A stretch of DNA of 64,000 nt. It comes from Paraflavitalea sp. CAU 1676. Lineage in GTDB: Bacteria; Bacteroidota; Bacteroidia; Chitinophagales; Chitinophagaceae. The stretch lies in assembly GCF_029223285.1 (NCBI RefSeq), contig NZ_JARHUJ010000004.1, positions 62,001 through 126,000 of the forward strand, in the 5' to 3' direction. Numbering within the stretch: the stretch's first letter is position 1; each line of letters begins with the position of its first letter. Shown here one piece after another: positions 33,901 to 43,890 of the stretch. Under the pieces are notes generated by a model, which worked only from the letters and a program-made list of their open reading frames with translations, ran no database searches and was not told where the DNA came from. Both the position numbers and the translations under genes were made by a program.

Positions 33901-36450
33901 TTACTTGCTTAACTGCAGCTGCATTTTCTTTACGCGGTCTTCCAGTTTTTCGGAAGTCAGTTGTTCGCGCATACTGTCTACCTTGATGGGGAAGCAGAAA
34001 GGGGTAAGCCGTTCGGGAAATGTGAGGATGATAGTGGATTGCTGAATACGCTCGAGCATATTGCGCAGCCTTACTTCTTCCATTTGCTGGTCCAATACCT
34101 CCTGGTAGGCCTGGCGCATCAACAGGTTATTGGATTCATATTCTGCAAATACGTTGAACAGTAAGGATGCCGATGACTGCAGGTGCCGTGCTTTCTTATA
34201 TTCGCCGGGAAAGCCCTGGAAAATGAGGCCGCCAATAACAGCGATATCCCTGAACTTGCGTTTGGCCATCTCACTGGCGTTAACGCTGCGCTGAATATCT
34301 GCCAGCAGATCCTCTGGACTGAACAGTTCGTACACATTGGTATCGTCTACTGGAATGGGCTGATCGCTCAACAGCTCGAAGCCATAGTCGTTCATGGCAA
34401 AGGAGAAGGTGATGGGAGTGATCTTACTGATGCGGTAAGCCAGGATGGCTGCCATTGCTTCATGCACAAGTCGCCCCTCGAACGGAAATACAAAGAGATG
34501 GAAGCCGTCTTTGGTTTCTATCTGCTCGATCAATAGTTCATTTGCTCTGGGTACATGCGAAAGCGATTCCTGCAATTGGAAAAGCGGTTTCAATACGGTT
34601 AATTCGATATCGGTAGCCGGCGTTTTTTTAGCAGCTTTACGCCCTGTCGCAGTTGGCGAACCGTTGTTGCCGACAGTATCATTTCGGACAAGGGCTTCTG
34701 CTTCCGTAAACTTCTCCCTTAATTTTTTTCCGAGGTTGGCCGATAAGGGCATCCGGCCACCATTCCAGCTGGGTACAATGGCCTTGGTGGCATTCGACTT
34801 TCTTACCAGTGCCGTCATATCCTTGATCATGACCAGCTCGAGATTCCTCCCTGCGAGTGTAAAAACATCGCCGGGCTGCAAGCGCGAAATGAAGTATTCT
34901 TCGATCACCCCAATGAATCCGCCGCTTACAAACTTTACTTTCATCATCGACTCGCTAACGATGGTGCCAATGTGCATGCGGTGCCGCATCGCGATACGCC
35001 GGTTCGTGATCCGGAACAATCCATCGATCACTTCTATTTTCTTATAATCATCATATTGTTGCAGGGCAGTGCCACCGGCCGTTACAAAATGCAGAATGGC
35101 AGACCAGTCATCGGGCGACAGATCGCGGTAGCAATAAGTGGCGGTTAGTTCATGGTAGAGTGTGTCGGGCGAAAAGCCATCCGAAATAGCGAGGGTGCTT
35201 AGGAATTGGATCAGCACGTCGTAGCACAGCAGCATAGGATCGCGGCTTTCGATGAAGTTTTCCTCTATGGCCGATTTGAGGGCAGCTGCTTCTACCAGCT
35301 CCAACGAATGGGTAGGCAGAAAATAGATCTTACTTACCTCGCCCGGTTGGTGGCCCGATCGGCCGGCCCTTTGTAGAAAACGGGCCACTCCCTTAGGTGA
35401 CCCCACCTGTATTACTGTTTCCACCGGGCGGAAGTCAACTCCCAGGTCAAGGCTGGCGGTACATACAACGGCCTTCAGTTTGCCGGTATGCAAATTTTCC
35501 TCCACCCATAGGCGTAATTCCTGTTCAATGCTGCCATGGTGCAACGCGATGGCACCTGCCAGTTCGGGGGCAATGTTCAACAAGGTCTGGTACCAGCGCT
35601 CACTCATGCCTCGTGTGTTGATGAAGATGAGGGTAGTACGGCTGTTCCCGATGATCGGGATTACTTTATCCGCCAGTTTAATGCCCAAATGGCCGGCCCA
35701 TGGATATTGCTCTATTTCATCGGGAATGATGGATTCTATTGCTACTTCCTTGCGTAACTGTGCTTTGACGGTAGCTCCCGTTCCACCTACCGGTGCCAAT
35801 AAAACTTCCTGTGCTTCATCGAGGTTACCAATGGTAGCGCTGATGCCCCAAATGTTGCAATGACGGTTATAATGGGCTTGCTGCACATGCACGATCCGCG
35901 TGATCGCCAGTTCTACCTGTACACCACGTTTGCTGCCGATAAGTTCATGCCATTCATCGACAGCTATAATTTTAAGTGATTTGAATACTTCGGCATAACC
36001 TTTTTGCGCCAGCAGCAAATGCAGGCTTTCGGGGGTAATGACAAGCGCCTCGGGCATCTGCCTTTTTTGACGTTGCCGTTCGTTGACATCGGTATCTCCA
36101 TTGCGGATACCTACCTTCCAGCTCATACCGAGTTCAGTAATGACCTCCTCCATGGCGCGGGCTATATCTTTTCCCAATGCTCGAAGTGGTGTAAGCCACA
36201 ACAACTGCAGGCCGTTCTTTGATTTGGATTGGTAATTGCCGGGATGCATGTTGATGAAGTCGATGACTGCACCAAGAAATACCGAGAAGGTCTTGCCAAA
36301 GCCGGTCGGAGCATTTACCAGGCCGCTGCGATTATTCACAATATGATCCCAGGCTTCTTCCTGGAACGGAAATGGCCGATGTCCTTTAGCTGCCAGCCAT
36401 TGCTGCACGATCTTATATCCTATGGTTTCACGAAGCTCCACTACACCCAC
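33901..36450 (-). CDS. Ligase-associated Lhr-like DEXH-box helicase
   Basis: 849 aa from GTG 36450; no upstream ATG is available in frame, so GTG is the likely start. ATP-dependent helicase of the Lhr type. Motif I NAPTGFGKTFS (near residue 48), DEXH box VDEWHELIG (near 168), motif VI GVARFLQRAGRSGHQPG (near 365), then the Lhr-like C-terminal part with FTLAGRNLELV and PSWNGGRMPLS. It is one of the four ligase-associated genes; it is thought to unwind or rearrange DNA during end processing. Neighbours are a cytochrome gene 137 bp upstream and a haem-binding gene 73 bp downstream. Confidence 0.92.
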   Translation of the reverse strand: MGVVELRETIGYKIVQQWLAAKGHRPFPFQEEAWDHIVNNRSGLVNAPTGFGKTFSVFLGAVIDFINMHPGNYQSKSKNGLQLLWLTPLRALGKDIARAMEEVITELGMSWKVGIRNGDTDVNERQRQKRQMPEALVITPESLHLLLAQKGYAEVFKSLKIIAVDEWHELIGSKRGVQVELAITRIVHVQQAHYNRHCNIWGISATIGNLDEAQEVLLAPVGGTGATVKAQLRKEVAIESIIPDEIEQYPWAGHLGIKLADKVIPIIGNSRTTLIFINTRGMSERWYQTLLNIAPELAGAIALHHGSIEQELRLWVEENLHTGKLKAVVCTASLDLGVDFRPVETVIQVGSPKGVARFLQRAGRSGHQPGEVSKIYFLPTHSLELVEAAALKSAIEENFIESRDPMLLCYDVLIQFLSTLAISDGFSPDTLYHELTATYCYRDLSPDDWSAILHFVTAGGTALQQYDDYKKIEVIDGLFRITNRRIAMRHRMHIGTIVSESMMKVKFVSGGFIGVIEEYFISRLQPGDVFTLAGRNLELVMIKDMTALVRKSNATKAIVPSWNGGRMPLSANLGKKLREKFTEAEALVRNDTVGNNGSPTATGRKAAKKTPATDIELTVLKPLFQLQESLSHVPRANELLIEQIETKDGFHLFVFPFEGRLVHEAMAAILAYRISKITPITFSFAMNDYGFELLSDQPIPVDDTNVYELFSPEDLLADIQRSVNASEMAKRKFRDIAVIGGLIFQGFPGEYKKARHLQSSASLLFNVFAEYESNNLLMRQAYQEVLDQQMEEVRLRNMLERIQQSTIILTFPERLTPFCFPIKVDSMREQLTSEKLEDRVKKMQLQLSK

Positions 36451-36587
36451 TGAATTTTGAAGAATGGTCCGGCAATTTACGTGTCCTGCGGCAGATGCAG
36501 TCCATGTTTGATGGACGATTTTACCGGCAAGGGAAATTGCAGATGGCGAACTTGTTTCCGATCGTTTTAATAAAGGGAATTGCTTAC

Positions 36588-37970
36588 CTACAGTTTTTTG
36601 AGGTATTCCAACACGGCCTTTCTTTCTTCAGGTGTTAAACGGTCACCAAAAGAATGCCCATAATTGCCGTATCCGGTTTTGTGGGTATTGTAGACATTTT
36701 TACCGGGTTGTTCCTGCTTTTTGTAAACCCAGCCCAGCTGGTCATAGTTGTATTCCGGCTTATCGAAGTTGCGCGACCAGTAGGCGGGTCGAAGGTCGCT
36801 GTTGAGCAAGGCTTCGAGTGTAGGTACCGAGCCATTGTGCAGGTACGGTGCGGTGGCCCAGATGCCATCGAGGGGCTGAGCCAGATAGCCATCAAATGGC
36901 TCTAGCCTGGCCGGGTGGCTACCCTGGGTAAACCAGCTTTTATTGAACCAGGCAACAAACTGTGGATTGGAATAATTGCTTTTTGACAGCATGGAATCGG
37001 TTTGTATCACCGCTGCCGGTATCAACAGATTCGGGAACTGCCCCCCTTCACCATAGGTGCCGTGGCATTTGGAGCAGTTGTTGATGAATACTTTTTCTCC
37101 GGCGGTGGCCAGTTGGCCATCGATAGGGCCGGGGTATTTAGGTGGCTGAAGCGAATAGATATAAGCCAACAGGTCGGGCATATGGGAGTCGACTTCCGCC
37201 GACTCACTGGTGTCGACCACCGTAAGCAAATTGGAAGCGCCGAGGAACTTGCCAAAATCGCCCCGGCCAAAACCATTGTAGAACATCGCATGCTTCTTCT
37301 TCAGCAACCACCAGGCGGGCACATCGGTGGGGATCACTTCACCGGGTATATCGAGTTGCGCAGTATCGTTCCATTTAAAGGTGACCGGATCGCGGTGGGC
37401 CACCAGCAATGCTGCCAGCCTGTCGGCCGCATTGACGCCCTGCACATCGGTTTGCAGGTTGTTACCGATGGCTTTAGCCACCTCGATGAAAGATTTGGCC
37501 GCCTGGTATTTTTTAGGAGCAGTCAGTTTCAACCAGGATTCGAGGGTTTTGAGATTCTTGATATTCATCTTGTCGTTCTGGGTAAAATCGATCGACGTAT
37601 TACCAAGTCCAAGGATCAGTTCACCATTGAATACCTCTGCATGGCATTGCAGGCAATTGGGAGCTACCAGTATTTCGCCATTGGAAGCAGTGACGGCTGT
37701 GTAAGCAAAGGGGAGATTTTCGTTTTTCCCGTCACGTTGCAGGAGGTTGCGTTTGTCTTTACCAAGCCCCATCACGAAGGAGCTGTAGGGTACGCCTCCT
37801 TTAACATAGTCACCCGTAGTGAGGTACTCATATCCTTTTTGCGGATCACCGCCGAGGCGTTGGGCGCTGGGTGGAATGGGTACCGGATCGTATTCATTAA
37901 AAACCTGTATCCAGGCAGTAAATACAAAACCACACAAGATCAACAGCGACAAAATGAAATATTTCCTCAT
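36588..37970 (-). CDS. Two-haem c-type cytochrome (RoxA/MauG-like)
   Basis: 460 aa from ATG 37970; an upstream in-frame extension would overlap the ligase. Signal or anchor at residues 4-20, then two CxxCH sites, CLQCH (106-110) and CSKCH (299-303), spaced about 190 residues apart. The C-terminal WATAPYLHNGSVPTLEALL is the hallmark of di-haem peroxidase/MauG- and RoxA-like proteins, where the second haem is often the active one. The distal part GRPAYWSRNFDKPEYN could bind the active site. It lies between the DNA ligase (40 bp upstream) and the helicase (137 bp downstream), which is an odd place for a periplasmic redox enzyme. Confidence 0.85.
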   Translation of the reverse strand: MRKYFILSLLILCGFVFTAWIQVFNEYDPVPIPPSAQRLGGDPQKGYEYLTTGDYVKGGVPYSSFVMGLGKDKRNLLQRDGKNENLPFAYTAVTASNGEILVAPNCLQCHAEVFNGELILGLGNTSIDFTQNDKMNIKNLKTLESWLKLTAPKKYQAAKSFIEVAKAIGNNLQTDVQGVNAADRLAALLVAHRDPVTFKWNDTAQLDIPGEVIPTDVPAWWLLKKKHAMFYNGFGRGDFGKFLGASNLLTVVDTSESAEVDSHMPDLLAYIYSLQPPKYPGPIDGQLATAGEKVFINNCSKCHGTYGEGGQFPNLLIPAAVIQTDSMLSKSNYSNPQFVAWFNKSWFTQGSHPARLEPFDGYLAQPLDGIWATAPYLHNGSVPTLEALLNSDLRPAYWSRNFDKPEYNYDQLGWVYKKQEQPGKNVYNTHKTGYGNYGHSFGDRLTPEERKAVLEYLKKL

Positions 37971-38010
37971 GAATCCCGTATTTCTTCTTTCAAGGTACAA
38001 TTTAAGCCTC

Positions 38011-39612
38011 TTACTTCCCGTATCGTTCCAGCATTTTCTTGAGATCTTCAAGGGTATTGATCTCATCGGCCTTTTTGTCGGTTCGCCAGCGGCTGATACG
38101 GGGGAACCGTAACGCTACACCCGATTTATGCCGGTTGCTGGCAGCAATGCCTTCAAAGGCGATCTCGAACACGAGTTCGGGTTTGACAGTGCGCACCGGG
38201 CCAAACTTTTCTATGGAGTTTTTCTTAACGAACGCATCTACCAGGGCAAACTCCTTATCCGTCAATCCGCTGTAAGCTTTCGCGAAGGATACCAGCTGAT
38301 CGCCGTCCTTAACGGCAAAAGTGTAATCGGTGTAAAGGTTACTTCTGCGCCCCGTTCCCTTCTGTGCATAGATCATTACCGCATCGATCGTGAGTGGATC
38401 TATCTTCCATTTCCACCAGTCGCCCCGTTTGCGGCCTACGAGATAGGCCGATGATTTGCGTTTCAACATCAGTCCTTCACTGTTGAGGCTTCGGGACTGC
38501 TCGCGTATTTCGGTGAGCTGCTTCCAGTCATTAAAGGCAACGATGGGGGATAGCTGAATGAAAGGCAATTGCAGGGAACCGATCAGCTGCTCCAGGGCGG
38601 CCCGCCTTTCTGTGAGCGACAGGTGGCGTATATCCTGACCATCAAGTTCCAGCAGGTCATAGGCAAACAATCCGGCCGGTGCCTCCTGTAAATGCTTTTT
38701 GGTAACGTTCTTGCGCCCAATGCGGGTTTGCAGCACATTGAAGTTGAGTACCTGCCCATCTTTGATCGGGAGAACCTCACCATCGATCACCACACCATCG
38801 GGCAACCGGCTGGCCAGAACGGCAAATTCAGGAAACTTATCCGTGATAAGGTCTTCGCCCCGGCTCCAAACAAATACCTGACCGTTTCGCTTGATGATCT
38901 GTCCGCGGATGCCGTCCCATTTCCATTCAGCCTGCCATTCCGCAGGGGCGCCGAGGTTGGCCACCTCTTCTTCGATGGCGTAGGCCAGGTAGAACGGGTA
39001 GGGCTTCGAGTGGTCGATGGTGTCGCCGGCTGCCAGCAGCAGATCATCGAACCCGGTAGTTACAGGATCCCAGTTGCCGCTGATGCGATGGGCGATCACA
39101 CTAGGCTCTATTTGGACTGTTTTTGCCAGGGCATTGACCATCATATTTTGGGATACCCCTACGCGAAAGGTGCTCGAGAGTAATTTATTGAATACAAATC
39201 TTTCCTTGCTGCTGAGTTCCTGCCATGACTGAAGAATGAATTCCTTTTTAAGCGCTTCCTCTGCCTTTTCCAGTTGGAGGAACTGCTCCACGTAATAGTG
39301 AAGCGGCTTGCCTGTTGTACGATCCGCTGCAAGTTGTTCAGGAATCAGTAGCGCAATGGTTTCAGAGAGATCGCCCACCGTATGATAACATTCTTCCAGC
39401 AACCAAAGCGGCAGTTGAACCAGTTCGGCGCACCAGGATTGCAGCTGTGTGGAGTTGACTGTACGATGCGGCCTTCGGCCGCTGAAAAGCGCGATGACCC
39501 ACACTTTGTCTCTGGCATCGGCGTGGGTGAAATACTGCACCAGCGCGTTGAGCTTATCATTGGTCTTGGTGCTCATGCCCAGATCCTGTACCAGTTGCGC
39601 AAACTGCTGCAT
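38011..39612 (-). CDS. ATP-dependent DNA ligase (ligase-associated operon)
   Basis: 533 aa from ATG 39612; the upstream TTG is less likely. N-terminal domain (about 10-190) typical of bacterial/archaeal ATP-dependent ligases. The adenylation domain carries the lysine-containing motif I EWKWDGIRG near residue 208, and further motifs SRGEDLI, DGEVLPI, EGLMLKRK and WWKWK. A C-terminal OB-fold domain ends in VALRFPRISRWRTDK. This is the B-type ligase associated with the exonuclease/helicase/PdeM set. It seals breaks after end processing. The exonuclease gene stop is 48 bp upstream. Confidence 0.93.
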   Translation of the reverse strand: MQQFAQLVQDLGMSTKTNDKLNALVQYFTHADARDKVWVIALFSGRRPHRTVNSTQLQSWCAELVQLPLWLLEECYHTVGDLSETIALLIPEQLAADRTTGKPLHYYVEQFLQLEKAEEALKKEFILQSWQELSSKERFVFNKLLSSTFRVGVSQNMMVNALAKTVQIEPSVIAHRISGNWDPVTTGFDDLLLAAGDTIDHSKPYPFYLAYAIEEEVANLGAPAEWQAEWKWDGIRGQIIKRNGQVFVWSRGEDLITDKFPEFAVLASRLPDGVVIDGEVLPIKDGQVLNFNVLQTRIGRKNVTKKHLQEAPAGLFAYDLLELDGQDIRHLSLTERRAALEQLIGSLQLPFIQLSPIVAFNDWKQLTEIREQSRSLNSEGLMLKRKSSAYLVGRKRGDWWKWKIDPLTIDAVMIYAQKGTGRRSNLYTDYTFAVKDGDQLVSFAKAYSGLTDKEFALVDAFVKKNSIEKFGPVRTVKPELVFEIAFEGIAASNRHKSGVALRFPRISRWRTDKKADEINTLEDLKKMLERYGK

Positions 39613-39660
39613 GCCGCCTGTGCCTGCCAATGAGATCGTATCGTGTTGACCGTTTTTCAA

Positions 39661-40683
39661 CTATTCGTCCGCTTTTTCAGGTTCAGTAACAACCTCTTCC
39701 TCCTCGCCGCCAAACGCTGTTTTAACTTCTGCGGCTTCAATGCCCTGTTCGTTGAGGTAGCGGCTGAATACACTTTGGAAACCATGGGTGGCAAACACTT
39801 TGGAAGCGCCCGTTGCCTTAACTGCTTCGAGCAAGCCTTTCCAATCGGCATGGTCGCTCAGGGCAAAGCCCGCATCTGCATTTCTCCTTCGTTGATGCCC
39901 CCGCACCTGCATCCAACCACTGCATACACCAACACTGAAAGGAGCAAAGCGCCGCATCCAGGACGTGCCGTCTGCAGAAGGCGGCGCAATAACCACTTGT
40001 CCTTTGTAGGCATCTTTGGGCAGTTCGGGGGTAACACGTATTACCTCCGGCAAATTCCACCCTCCCCTGGTCAATACCTGGTGTGTATTGTAGATAGCAC
40101 CGTGCACAAAGATGTTGCCCGTTAGCGGCGCTACTGCCTGCAATACTCTTTGTGCTTTTCCGAGGCTATAGGCAATCAGCACGGAGGTTTTGCCGGCCAG
40201 TTGATTGTCGTGTATCCAGTGGCGAATGTCGTTGTAGATGGTTTCCTGGGGTTTCCAGTTATAGATGGGCAATCCGAAGGTTGATTCGGTAATGAAGACA
40301 TTACAGGGTTCCGGTTCAAAAGCGCCGCTAATGCCATCATTCTCCACTTTGTAGTCGCCGCTCACGACCCATACTTCTCCCTGTTGCTCTATCCGCACCT
40401 GCGATGAGCCAATAATATGACCTGCCGGGTGAAGTGAAACTTTTACGCCATTCAGGTAGATCAGTTCATTCCAGCCGATACCCTGGTAGACATGCTCGCC
40501 CAGCCGTAGTTGCAAAAAAGGGATCGTATCGTGGTGACTTAGGTAGGCTTTGTGACCGGCGCGGGCGTGGTCGCTGTGGGCATGGGTGATGATGGCTTTG
40601 TCGACAGGCTCCCAGGGATCGATGTAAAACCGGCCCGCGGGGCAGTAGAGCCCCTTATCGGTGAATTCTATGATTTGCCCCAT
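39661..40683 (-). CDS. Ligase-associated DNA exonuclease (MBL-fold, Artemis/SNM1-like)
   Basis: 340 aa from ATG 40683. Metallo-beta-lactamase-fold nuclease: HAHSDHARAGH (metal site, near 35-45), the beta-CASP-like region with TESTFGLP, and ALSDHADW and ATHGFQ near the end. It lacks the lactamase Cys. In family terms it belongs to the ligase-associated exonuclease group and is the first gene of the repair island here. Expected role: processing of DNA ends before ligation. Confidence 0.92.
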   Translation of the reverse strand: MGQIIEFTDKGLYCPAGRFYIDPWEPVDKAIITHAHSDHARAGHKAYLSHHDTIPFLQLRLGEHVYQGIGWNELIYLNGVKVSLHPAGHIIGSSQVRIEQQGEVWVVSGDYKVENDGISGAFEPEPCNVFITESTFGLPIYNWKPQETIYNDIRHWIHDNQLAGKTSVLIAYSLGKAQRVLQAVAPLTGNIFVHGAIYNTHQVLTRGGWNLPEVIRVTPELPKDAYKGQVVIAPPSADGTSWMRRFAPFSVGVCSGWMQVRGHQRRRNADAGFALSDHADWKGLLEAVKATGASKVFATHGFQSVFSRYLNEQGIEAAEVKTAFGGEEEEVVTEPEKADE

Positions 40684-40778
40684 TGCTGTTGAGTAACAGG
40701 AAAATGCGCCGAATGTTCCTGCTGCGCCGCCTGTTATGGGGAATAGGAATGCAATTTTAGGGCCTTGCCCGGGGATCC

Positions 40779-41981
40779 TTAATAGACGGCTTTTACTACG
40801 CCATCTACCTTCTTGATGAAGTACAACTTCTTGTTTTCGAAATAATCGAGGGTCATGGTCTTTTTATCGATCACGGGTTGCACGTCGAACTCGTTGAAAA
40901 GCTTGAACTTTTTATCGCCCAGCGCAGAGTTAACGTTTTTTCCATGAATGTTCAGCAGGTGGCTGAAATGGTAAAGGGATTCATAGCCACGGAACACCAT
41001 ATCCGATGGCCGTGAATAGAAATTGACGCGGAAATATTCGTTGAGGGCTACGGCCAGTTTATCGGCAGGGTTCACATAGAACGGTGTACCATAATAAACT
41101 TCAATGCCTTTGAAGATCGGCTTCTCAAAATCGAACTGGTCCCAGGTAGGCATACCGATCACAGTGGAAGTATAACTGGTGCTTATGGCAGCGAGGTGCT
41201 GACAGATCTGCTGACCGAAAAAGGCGTCGAGGCTGGCAACGAGGCAAACATTGGTCTTGTTGCTATCGAGGTAATCGGTAATATCTTCCTGCGTGAAGTT
41301 GTTTTCCAGGGTAACATATTTCAGCTTTAACGGCACACCCATTGTAGACTTCTCCGCTTCGCTGATATAGTTCCTCAACACATCCTCAGTCGCTCCTTTT
41401 TTACGGAACACCACGATGGTGGATACCGAGAAGTTCTTTTGTAAAAATTTATAGATGCCGGCGCACTGTGTCATCAATGTTGAATTGAGGATGACATAGT
41501 AAGGATTATTGGTAGCGCCTGCTTCGTTGGGCAGGTTTGCGTTGATGAACGGGATCGACAGGTTGGCTGCCATCTTCGACAGGAGGCTGGCTTCGTTCAC
41601 ATTCACGTGTCCGATAAGCAGGTCCATGTTTTTGATGGCATCGCTTTGCAATACCGTCATCAATGGTTGCGAAGCCGACCGGGTATCGTACACATGCACA
41701 TCCAGCTGCAGACCTTCCTTCTTCATGGAATCGATGGCCAGCTGGGCGCCTTCCCAAAATTCCAGACCAGGGTTGATGAACTTGGGAAAGCTTTTCGCGT
41801 AACGGTACTGCCCGGTGGCATCAAATGCCGAATCGAGGTAAAGCGGCGCAAATACCGCAATATGGTGACGTTTGGGAGTAGTATCTGCTTGAGCGACGGT
41901 GGAGTCGGTTTGAGAAAAAGAAATAGTCCAGGACAAGAGGGCCAGGATAAAGAGAAGGATATGAAGGCTATTCTTTTTCAT
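40779..41981 (-). CDS. Exported type-1 periplasmic binding-fold protein
   Basis: 400 aa, signal peptide to about residue 24 (WTISFSQ). The two-lobe fold of amino-acid-type periplasmic binding proteins is recognisable: HIAVFAPLYLDSAF near residue 41, the AQLAIDSMKK helix and IPFINANLPNEAG in the middle. There is no transporter permease or ATPase adjacent, and no lipobox. In Bacteroidota such LpoA-like/peptidoglycan-associated proteins often stand alone. It lies downstream of guaA on the same strand (109 bp gap). Ligand unknown. Confidence 0.8.
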   Translation of the reverse strand: MKKNSLHILLFILALLSWTISFSQTDSTVAQADTTPKRHHIAVFAPLYLDSAFDATGQYRYAKSFPKFINPGLEFWEGAQLAIDSMKKEGLQLDVHVYDTRSASQPLMTVLQSDAIKNMDLLIGHVNVNEASLLSKMAANLSIPFINANLPNEAGATNNPYYVILNSTLMTQCAGIYKFLQKNFSVSTIVVFRKKGATEDVLRNYISEAEKSTMGVPLKLKYVTLENNFTQEDITDYLDSNKTNVCLVASLDAFFGQQICQHLAAISTSYTSTVIGMPTWDQFDFEKPIFKGIEVYYGTPFYVNPADKLAVALNEYFRVNFYSRPSDMVFRGYESLYHFSHLLNIHGKNVNSALGDKKFKLFNEFDVQPVIDKKTMTLDYFENKKLYFIKKVDGVVKAVY

Positions 41982-42090
41982 AATGGTTCGTTATGATATG
42001 TTCCTTAGTAGAGATATCTGTACGTGCAGGCAATAACGCGCTGCACCGTACAGATATTTTATTGAAATACAAGGATTATGATCAAGACGG

Positions 42091-43626
42091 TTATTCCCAC
42101 TCAATCGTTGCAGGAGGTTTGCTGCTGATGTCGTACACAACCCGGTTGATCCCTTTCACATTATTGATGATCTCGTTCGAAATGTGTGCCAGGAAATCGT
42201 AGGGAAGGTGTGCCCAGTCGGCCGTCATACCATCTACAGAGGTTACTGCGCGAAGCGCAACAGTAAATTCATAGGTACGTTCGTCGCCCATAACGCCTAC
42301 ACTCTTTACAGGGAGGAGGATAGCGCCCGCCTGCCATACCTGGTCGTAGAGGTTATGCTCTTTCAGCCCATTGACATAACGTGCATCTGCTTCCTGCAGC
42401 AAGGCTACTTTATCAGGGGTGATCTCACCCAAAATACGAATGGCCAGTCCGGGACCGGGGAAGGGATGGCGGTTGAGCAGGTCGGCCGGGATGCCCAGCT
42501 CGGCTCCTACACGGCGTACTTCATCTTTGAAGAGGGCGCGCAGGGGCTCTACCAGCTCAAGGTGCATGATATCGGGCAGGCCACCTACGTTGTGGTGCGA
42601 TTTGATCGTTACCGACGGTCCGTGTACAGAAACGCTTTCAATAACGTCGGGGTAAATAGTACCCTGACCCAGCAGGCCGATTCCTTCTACCTGCTTCGCT
42701 TCTTCCTGGAATACGTCGATGAACAATTTACCGATCACTTTACGTTTGGCTTCGGGATCGGTTTTGCCCGCGAGTTCTTTATAGAAGAGGTTCTTCGCAT
42801 CGATGCCTTTTACGTTAAGACCAATGGTGGCATAGGTGTCGAGTACCTGTTGAAATTCTCCTTTACGCAAAACGCCGTTGTCGACGAAGATGCCATAGAG
42901 GCGGTCGCCGATAGCTTTGTGGATCAGGGTGGCTGCTACGGTAGAGTCAACACCGCCGCTGAGGGCCATGATCACTTTACGATCGCCGATCTGTTTTTTG
43001 AGGGCAGCAACGGTGTCGGTGATGAAGTGGGCCGAGGTCCAATCCTGCTTAACGCCGCAAATATTTACGAGGAAGTTCTTTAAGATCTTTTTGCCTTCGA
43101 TGGAGTGGTATACTTCCGGATGAAACTGTACACAGTACAATGGTTGCTCTCCCGTACCATTCTTTTTAAAGGCTGCGTAAGGAATGGCGTCTGTATTGGC
43201 CAGTACCTCGAATCCTTTAGGAAGATCCAGAATGGTATCGGCATGGCTCATCCACACCTGCGACATTTCTGTCACATCCTTCAGCAACACATCTTCCTTT
43301 TGTTTGTGCATCAGGGCGCGGCCATATTCGCGTTTGTTGCTGTTGGCCACCTTGCCGCCGTATTGTTTGGCGGTAAGCTGTGCGCCATAACAAACACCGA
43401 GTACCGGCAATTTCTGATGCAGGCTATCCACATCTACCAGGGGTGCATTGGCATCGTTCACCGAGAAGGGCGAACCCGACAATATGATACCCTTTAAAGA
43501 GGGATCGAATTCAATTTTGTGATGGTAAGGGACTATTTCGCAATAAACGCTGGCCTCCCGGACGGCCCTGGCAATCAATTGAGTATACTGACTGCCGAAA
43601 TCGAGAATGAGAATCTTTTCCGTCAT
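42091..43626 (-). CDS. guaA: GMP synthase (glutamine-hydrolysing)
   Basis: 511 aa from ATG 43626 ([13 protein letters not shown]); a longer upstream frame exists but is not expected. Converts XMP to GMP with glutamine and ATP. The class-I glutamine amidotransferase domain shows GVCYGAQL (catalytic Cys), the ATP-pyrophosphatase domain [11 protein letters not shown] near 235, and the C-terminal dimerisation part [15 protein letters not shown] and [14 protein letters not shown]. Ends in PPATIEWE, the usual GuaA C-terminus. Length typical. Confidence 0.97.
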   Translation of the reverse strand: MTEKILILDFGSQYTQLIARAVREASVYCEIVPYHHKIEFDPSLKGIILSGSPFSVNDANAPLVDVDSLHQKLPVLGVCYGAQLTAKQYGGKVANSNKREYGRALMHKQKEDVLLKDVTEMSQVWMSHADTILDLPKGFEVLANTDAIPYAAFKKNGTGEQPLYCVQFHPEVYHSIEGKKILKNFLVNICGVKQDWTSAHFITDTVAALKKQIGDRKVIMALSGGVDSTVAATLIHKAIGDRLYGIFVDNGVLRKGEFQQVLDTYATIGLNVKGIDAKNLFYKELAGKTDPEAKRKVIGKLFIDVFQEEAKQVEGIGLLGQGTIYPDVIESVSVHGPSVTIKSHHNVGGLPDIMHLELVEPLRALFKDEVRRVGAELGIPADLLNRHPFPGPGLAIRILGEITPDKVALLQEADARYVNGLKEHNLYDQVWQAGAILLPVKSVGVMGDERTYEFTVALRAVTSVDGMTADWAHLPYDFLAHISNEIINNVKGINRVVYDISSKPPATIEWE

Positions 43627-43758
43627 GGTGGTGCGAAGGTAATAAAGTTTCCGTTTTTGGATACTGCTTTTTGCTCCTGGTGCGTGAAAACGGGTTCCCA
43701 ACAGCCTAGTTTTCATGCGGTTTGCCCAAACCGGACCGATCGGGGCACCAACGCACAA

Positions 43759-43787
43759 TTGCCGGTATAGCCGGTATTATCCGGCAA
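43759..43787. repeat. Inverted repeat between guaA and the GIN lipoprotein
   Basis: TTGCCGG (43759-43765) and CCGGCAA (43781-43787) form a perfect 7-bp inverted repeat with a 15-nt loop; the loop holds a second CCGGTAT. It lies in the 264-bp space between divergent genes. It may be an operator or a leader hairpin for guaA (133 bp from its ATG), but neither can be shown. Confidence 0.35.
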
Positions 43788-43890
43788 AGGTTACACGTGC
43801 CGAACCGTAACCTTTTATTGAAGGCTGCGTCTAATCACTATAAAATCAATATAATTCAGCATTTTTGTGATCGCCAAAACACCCATTTAC

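Noticed and set aside
37002-38042. 346-codon open frame on the + strand inside the cytochrome gene
   Set aside because: Antisense to a gene with two CxxCH motifs and a signal sequence; the antisense product has no domain.
42184-43083. 299-codon open frame on the + strand inside guaA
   Set aside because: Antisense to guaA, which has all family motifs; therefore a shadow.
43759-43787. Purine riboswitch for guaA
   Set aside because: Only a 7-bp inverted repeat is present; the three-way junction and conserved core of purine riboswitches are not seen.
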